Origin: Chrysomallon squamiferum
Taxonomy: Eukaryota > Mollusca > Gastropoda > Neomphalida > Peltospiridae
DNA length: 64,000 nucleotides
Direction: 5' to 3'
Assembly: GCA_012295275.1 (NCBI GenBank)
Contig: CM022665.1
Coordinates: forward strand, 40,749,152-40,813,151
Both the position numbers and the translations under genes were made by a program. Under the pieces are notes generated by a model that ran no database searches, had not been told where the DNA came from, and saw only the letters and a list, made by a program, of their open reading frames with translations. Each line of letters opens with the position of its first letter. Positions within the stretch are counted from its first letter, which is position 1. Below are positions 60,190 to 64,000 of the stretch, one piece after another.

Positions 60190-60440
60190 TTAATTTGTCT
60201 CTTCTTAACTACCACGGTCGTCTGGTGGCCCTTTGAGAGGTTCTGCCGGGCGAGTGGTGACTGTTTGGATCTATACAGCCAGCCTCAGGGATCAGCAATC
60301 TGCGCTGTCAAGCTATAATGGATGCATAATGGCGGATTCGCGCACCCCACTGTTAACTGAGAGTTTGTATCGACGAAACCAAAGACGTACAGCAAGACCC
60401 GTTTCTTTGATCAAAGGCGGTGAATGTATTCCATGCTGTT
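60190..60440. promoter_or_regulatory. Island with palindromic TCF/LEF site
   Basis: CTTTGATCAAAG at 60405-60416 is a perfect palindrome giving TCF/LEF-type sites on both strands. ATGGCGG lies at 60329-60335. From that ATG a frame reads MADSRTPLLTESLYRR and on to a possible donor near 60420, so a cryptic first exon is an alternative. Confidence 0.35.
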
Positions 60441-61010
60441 AGCTTTTATATATGTATTTATGTAGCAAAATGGCGTGTACCTCTGCAGGTTAAAATGTTT
60501 ATCCTTTAGTAAATGCGTTTTAATAGAAATCGTCGGTTTCGTGTATTTTTCTTTCTGTTGCTCTTTAATGGTGAAAAAATTGCGAGGATACAACTGTGTT
60601 GATTGAAGAAAGGAATGAAGATAAACTGTCTTGACCTCAAGGTCGGAATGTTTTGTAGGTATTGTGCCCAGACTTTTAAAAAGGCATAAATGCCTATGGA
60701 ACTGAATGGAAATGTTTAAAAGTACGATCATTGCTCTTAGAAATACTGGATAAAGAGTTGGCCTATGTCATCCTCGAAGGTATATATCGGTGAAGTCATA
60801 TTCGCAGTTATAGTGATCACATAATGAAACAGAATTCTACTAAGCAATACCGGATTTAGGCTTAAGTTAAAAAAAAAAGCTTAGGGCATCACATTCCACA
60901 GGGCCTCAAAAAAGAAGAAGAAGAAAAGTATAACATAGAAGAAAATATTTTTACAAATAAAGAATATATATTTTTAACAAAGGATCTCTAAGTTTTACAA
61001 GGTCCATTTT

Positions 61011-61050
<40 letters not shown>

Positions 61051-61451
61051 AAAGGAAAATTAATGACATTAATTTCGATATTTCGAATCCGTATTCTTAA
61101 CTACATTATCTTTAAGTACTATATAGAATTTTCTACTATAAAAGCTATAAAATTGTTATAAACATCTTGTTGGACCTGATCAAATTTTGACACCTATTAA
61201 AATACATCTAAAAATTACAATTAACGGACCTCTTAAAGTCGATGCACGCTCCTTTCGGCAAAATAATATATGAAAACAACAAAAATTCTTTGACTTTTTT
61301 CTCTTTTTTTTCTCTATTATTCTTATTTTTATTTTTATTTTTTACTTTTATATATATATATATATATTGTTATTGTTGTTTTATAACATTAGCCTCGAAT
61401 TAGGAATTTGTTACATTTAAACTCATTGTAGAGAATTAATATTCCTGTTAT

Positions 61452-61495
<44 letters not shown>

Positions 61496-61509
61496 CCCCC
61501 CCCACTTAG
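60441..61509. other. Low-complexity gene-free stretch
   Basis: Long poly-A at 61012-61048 and TA arrays at about 61350-61368 and 61456-61492. Confidence 0.55.
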
Positions 61510-61830
61510 CGCACACGTGAAAAGATCAACACGAAGAGCAAACAAACATGGCGGCAGCTATGGCAGACGACAGTTGATTGTTGGTGAAGAACAGCGTGTC
61601 AAACCACAGGTGGATCCCACCCTCAGTTTTAGCGGACTCAACAAACGTTATTCACAGCACACCTCAAACATGGCTCTTTCAATACACCCGCCTCATCACG
61701 TGTTTACAATGGAACCTCCCGAATCTCTGTTTTGTCTACAAGCAGACGAGACATGTGGATTTTGGCTTTCGGCAAACAGGAGCACGTTTTGTCCTTTTTT
61801 CTGTGTGAAATTAACAAAGAACAACTGAAG
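61510..61830. promoter_or_regulatory. Island with ATGGCGGC and GCAGACGAC
   Basis: ATGGCGGC (61548-61555) is followed by GCAGACGACAGTT (61563-61575, exact match to 54362-54374) and GTTGGTGAAG. Also present are AACCACAG (RUNX-like) near 61600 and CACGTGTTTAC near 61697. The frame from that ATG stops after nine codons. Confidence 0.35.
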
Positions 61831-61879
61831 GTTAACAATTTAATGTAGTAGACAGCTTAACAAATTATCCACAATGTTT

Positions 61880-61981
<102 letters not shown>

Positions 61982-62160
61982 TAATAATGAAATAAAGCAC
62001 TGGTAAACTTGCTGTCCAAATATGTTTTTGTAAATTCACTTCATGTTTTAACATTTTTACAGTTCTAAACAGAAATGGCGTTATGGTTATCTAGAACGTA
62101 CGTACTTATATACGTATGTAATATATGTATGCCATGCAGGTTATGTATGATATGTATGTA

Positions 62161-62175
62161 ATGTATTAATGTTTG

Positions 62176-62209
<34 letters not shown>

Positions 62210-62290
62210 TGTATGTGTGTGTATATATGTATGTATGTATGTATGTATGTTTGTATGTGTGTGTATATGTATTTTTGTACGTAAGAATGT
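62161..62290. repeat. TATG tetranucleotide array
   Basis: Imperfect TATG/TGTG units. Confidence 0.9.
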
Positions 62291-62299
62291 ATGTATGGT

Positions 62300-63230
62300 A
62301 AGAATGTAACTGTGTATATATATATTTGTACAAGACAACCTCTCTGCTTACTCACTGTACAAAGTGAGTGACAGCTCGCAGCGCTTCAATATTTCGTTTA
62401 TAAAGCAGATGTCAGAACAGGTGAGTTTGCGTAAAAGAAAATACTTGTATTAGTTTAGACAAGATTTCCTCCCTGATTGAACTAGACAAATATTAAGTCA
62501 TTTCGTTAAAAGTTCAAATGCCTAAGAAAACAATTTTCTGGGCTAACATTTCCGAAAGACCAAATGTATATGGATAAGTTTTGTTTGCCTAACGTATTGT
62601 GTGTCGTTTGCTTATTTGTGGAGCAAAAACGAAGAAAACACAAGTTACTCAAATTTGATTTAATATTGTCGCTTATCTGCAAGTACCATCGCGTTTTAGC
62701 AAGATAAACTAAGATTGGGAGATTGTGTTACCTCAGGAATAAATAAGCTTTGGACTTCTTTTTTTTTTTTATTCTGTGGTTGTTTGTACTGTTTCATTTG
62801 GAAGTTGTTTTTATTTTTCAATTTTTTATTTATTATCTTATTTATTTATTCTTCTTCATTTTTAATTTTTTAATTTTTTAAATGACATATTAATGCACAC
62901 GATATAGATTTGTATTTTAGTACAAACGTTCTGACCTTCAGTTGGCACCCATTTGCAATTATCAAGACCGTAAATGTTCAAGATTTAAAATTAATTGTCT
63001 GTTTTTAATCTTCATTACCGAATATTGACATTTTTATACCTGAAATAAACTTTTTCATTTATTGCTGGAGGAAACGAATAAACTTTTTTTTTTTCCCTGG
63101 GTGCTGTTTAAAATGCATTTTATTATTGTTTGAGTTAATATTAGAAAGTTCAGTGTTGCTAAAAGCTGCGGTTTTAACCAACATTTCACAAAATGTGCAA
63201 TTAATTTACCTCGGTTTCTGCAAGTATGAG

Positions 63231-63266
<36 letters not shown>

Positions 63267-63599
63267 CCAAAAATGCCAGATAAGCTGATGATCTGTAAAA
63301 TTGCTGCAAATATTTAGTTGTCGTAATGCTGATTAGCTCAAATCGATAGAAAAAGTATGGAAAGAGTTTCGTGTATATTTCTAAGTGTATAAAGTCGAGT
63401 AGTCCAACAAATGTTAAATTAAATTTAATTAAATTAACAAACTTTTTTTTTTCATTTAACAATTTTCTTATTTGGTTCTCGATTATAAACACATGGGATA
63501 AAGTTATGAACCATACAGGGAATACACGTTGTAAATGGTCAAAATATTATTGTTATCGTACAAAAATCATTTCAGTAGTATCAGATTTGTAATGACCTT
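62300..63599. other. Unique AT-rich stretch
   Basis: Contains poly-T (62759-62771) and poly-A (63232-63264). No gene is seen. Confidence 0.45.
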
Positions 63600-63960
63600 C
63601 TCAATCGGTTCAGCAAATGATCACAATGGCGGCCGAAGAGCCACAGGCGATGGAGACTGGTAGCTTTTGGAAATATGTCGGACATTCACAACACATTGAA
63701 ACATGTTGCAAGTACCACCTGTTTTTAATACACAACTCCGTGGGGTCTGCATCCTTTCCGAAGCGAGGAAACAATATTTACTTGTTCCACTTTGATGGCC
63801 ACCATTAGCAATGCATTCATTGCTCGGTGAGTCAAACAAACGATAGTGTATGAAAAGCCAATAACTTGTCGTCTGCCGAGCAGGAATCTTTCGCGCGAAA
63901 AGTTCATTTTCCTTTCGCATGGCACAACCTTTCAAGCATGTTGGTTTTATTCATACCACA
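63600..63960. promoter_or_regulatory. Island at the right edge; possible first exon
   Basis: ATGGCGGC (63626-63633), TCGGTGAGTCA (63824-63834) and GCAGACGAC on the minus strand (about 63867-63875) occur together. The ATG at 63626 has a good context (CACAATGG) and reads MAAEEPQAMETG up to a possible donor G|GTAGCT, so the start of a plus-strand gene leaving the window is an alternative reading. Confidence 0.35.
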
Positions 63961-64000
63961 TTTAATATATCATAAGCAAAACTGTATAGCAAATAAGCAA

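Noticed and set aside
61517-61828. 103-codon plus-strand frame
   Set aside because: Starts upstream of the island, overlaps another open frame and resembles no protein.

Overview
The window is animal nuclear DNA. Genes are split by GT-AG introns, the sequence is AT-rich with dense microsatellites and poly-A/T tracts, and there is no operon-like layout. Two copies of a tRNA-derived SINE whose body resembles the one I remember from mollusc genomes (2838-3069 and 40127-40401), plus metazoan-specific genes, suggest a lophotrochozoan, most likely a mollusc. The species cannot be fixed from the sequence alone.

Left part (1-10.3 kb). A minus-strand gene (3659-5548) encodes a disordered Ser/Lys-rich protein that ends in eight imperfect octapeptide repeats. 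A lone minus-strand terminal exon (6726-6889) lies upstream of it. On the plus strand, a four-exon gene (7567-10269) encodes a 341-residue protein with an N-terminal coiled coil and a C-terminal death domain. A 23-bp minisatellite runs directly into a SINE at 2.4-3.1 kb.

Middle part (14.6-41.4 kb). Two well-supported genes converge. The plus-strand LCLAT1-type lysophospholipid acyltransferase has five exons (14647-18653, 368 aa). The minus-strand PKDCC/VLK-type extracellular protein kinase has six exons (25556-41423, 494 aa, one intron of 8.8 kb). Both reading frames close exactly across every splice junction. As I recall, the human orthologues both lie on chromosome arm 2p, so the pairing may be old linkage. 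A 117-bp tandem duplication in LCLAT1 intron 2 has copied the exon-3 splice acceptor.

Right part (41.4-64 kb). I see no convincing gene, only low-complexity DNA broken by short CpG-containing islands. These islands, and those in PKDCC intron 2, repeatedly carry the same words: ATGGCGGC (YY1/PHO-like), GCAGACGAC, TCGGTGAGTCA and a 16-mer beginning TATTTTCACC. This looks like the regulatory landscape of a developmental kinase gene. The shared words are the most unusual signal in the window. Whether the islands are enhancers, Polycomb elements, relics of one repeat family or cryptic first exons cannot be decided here.
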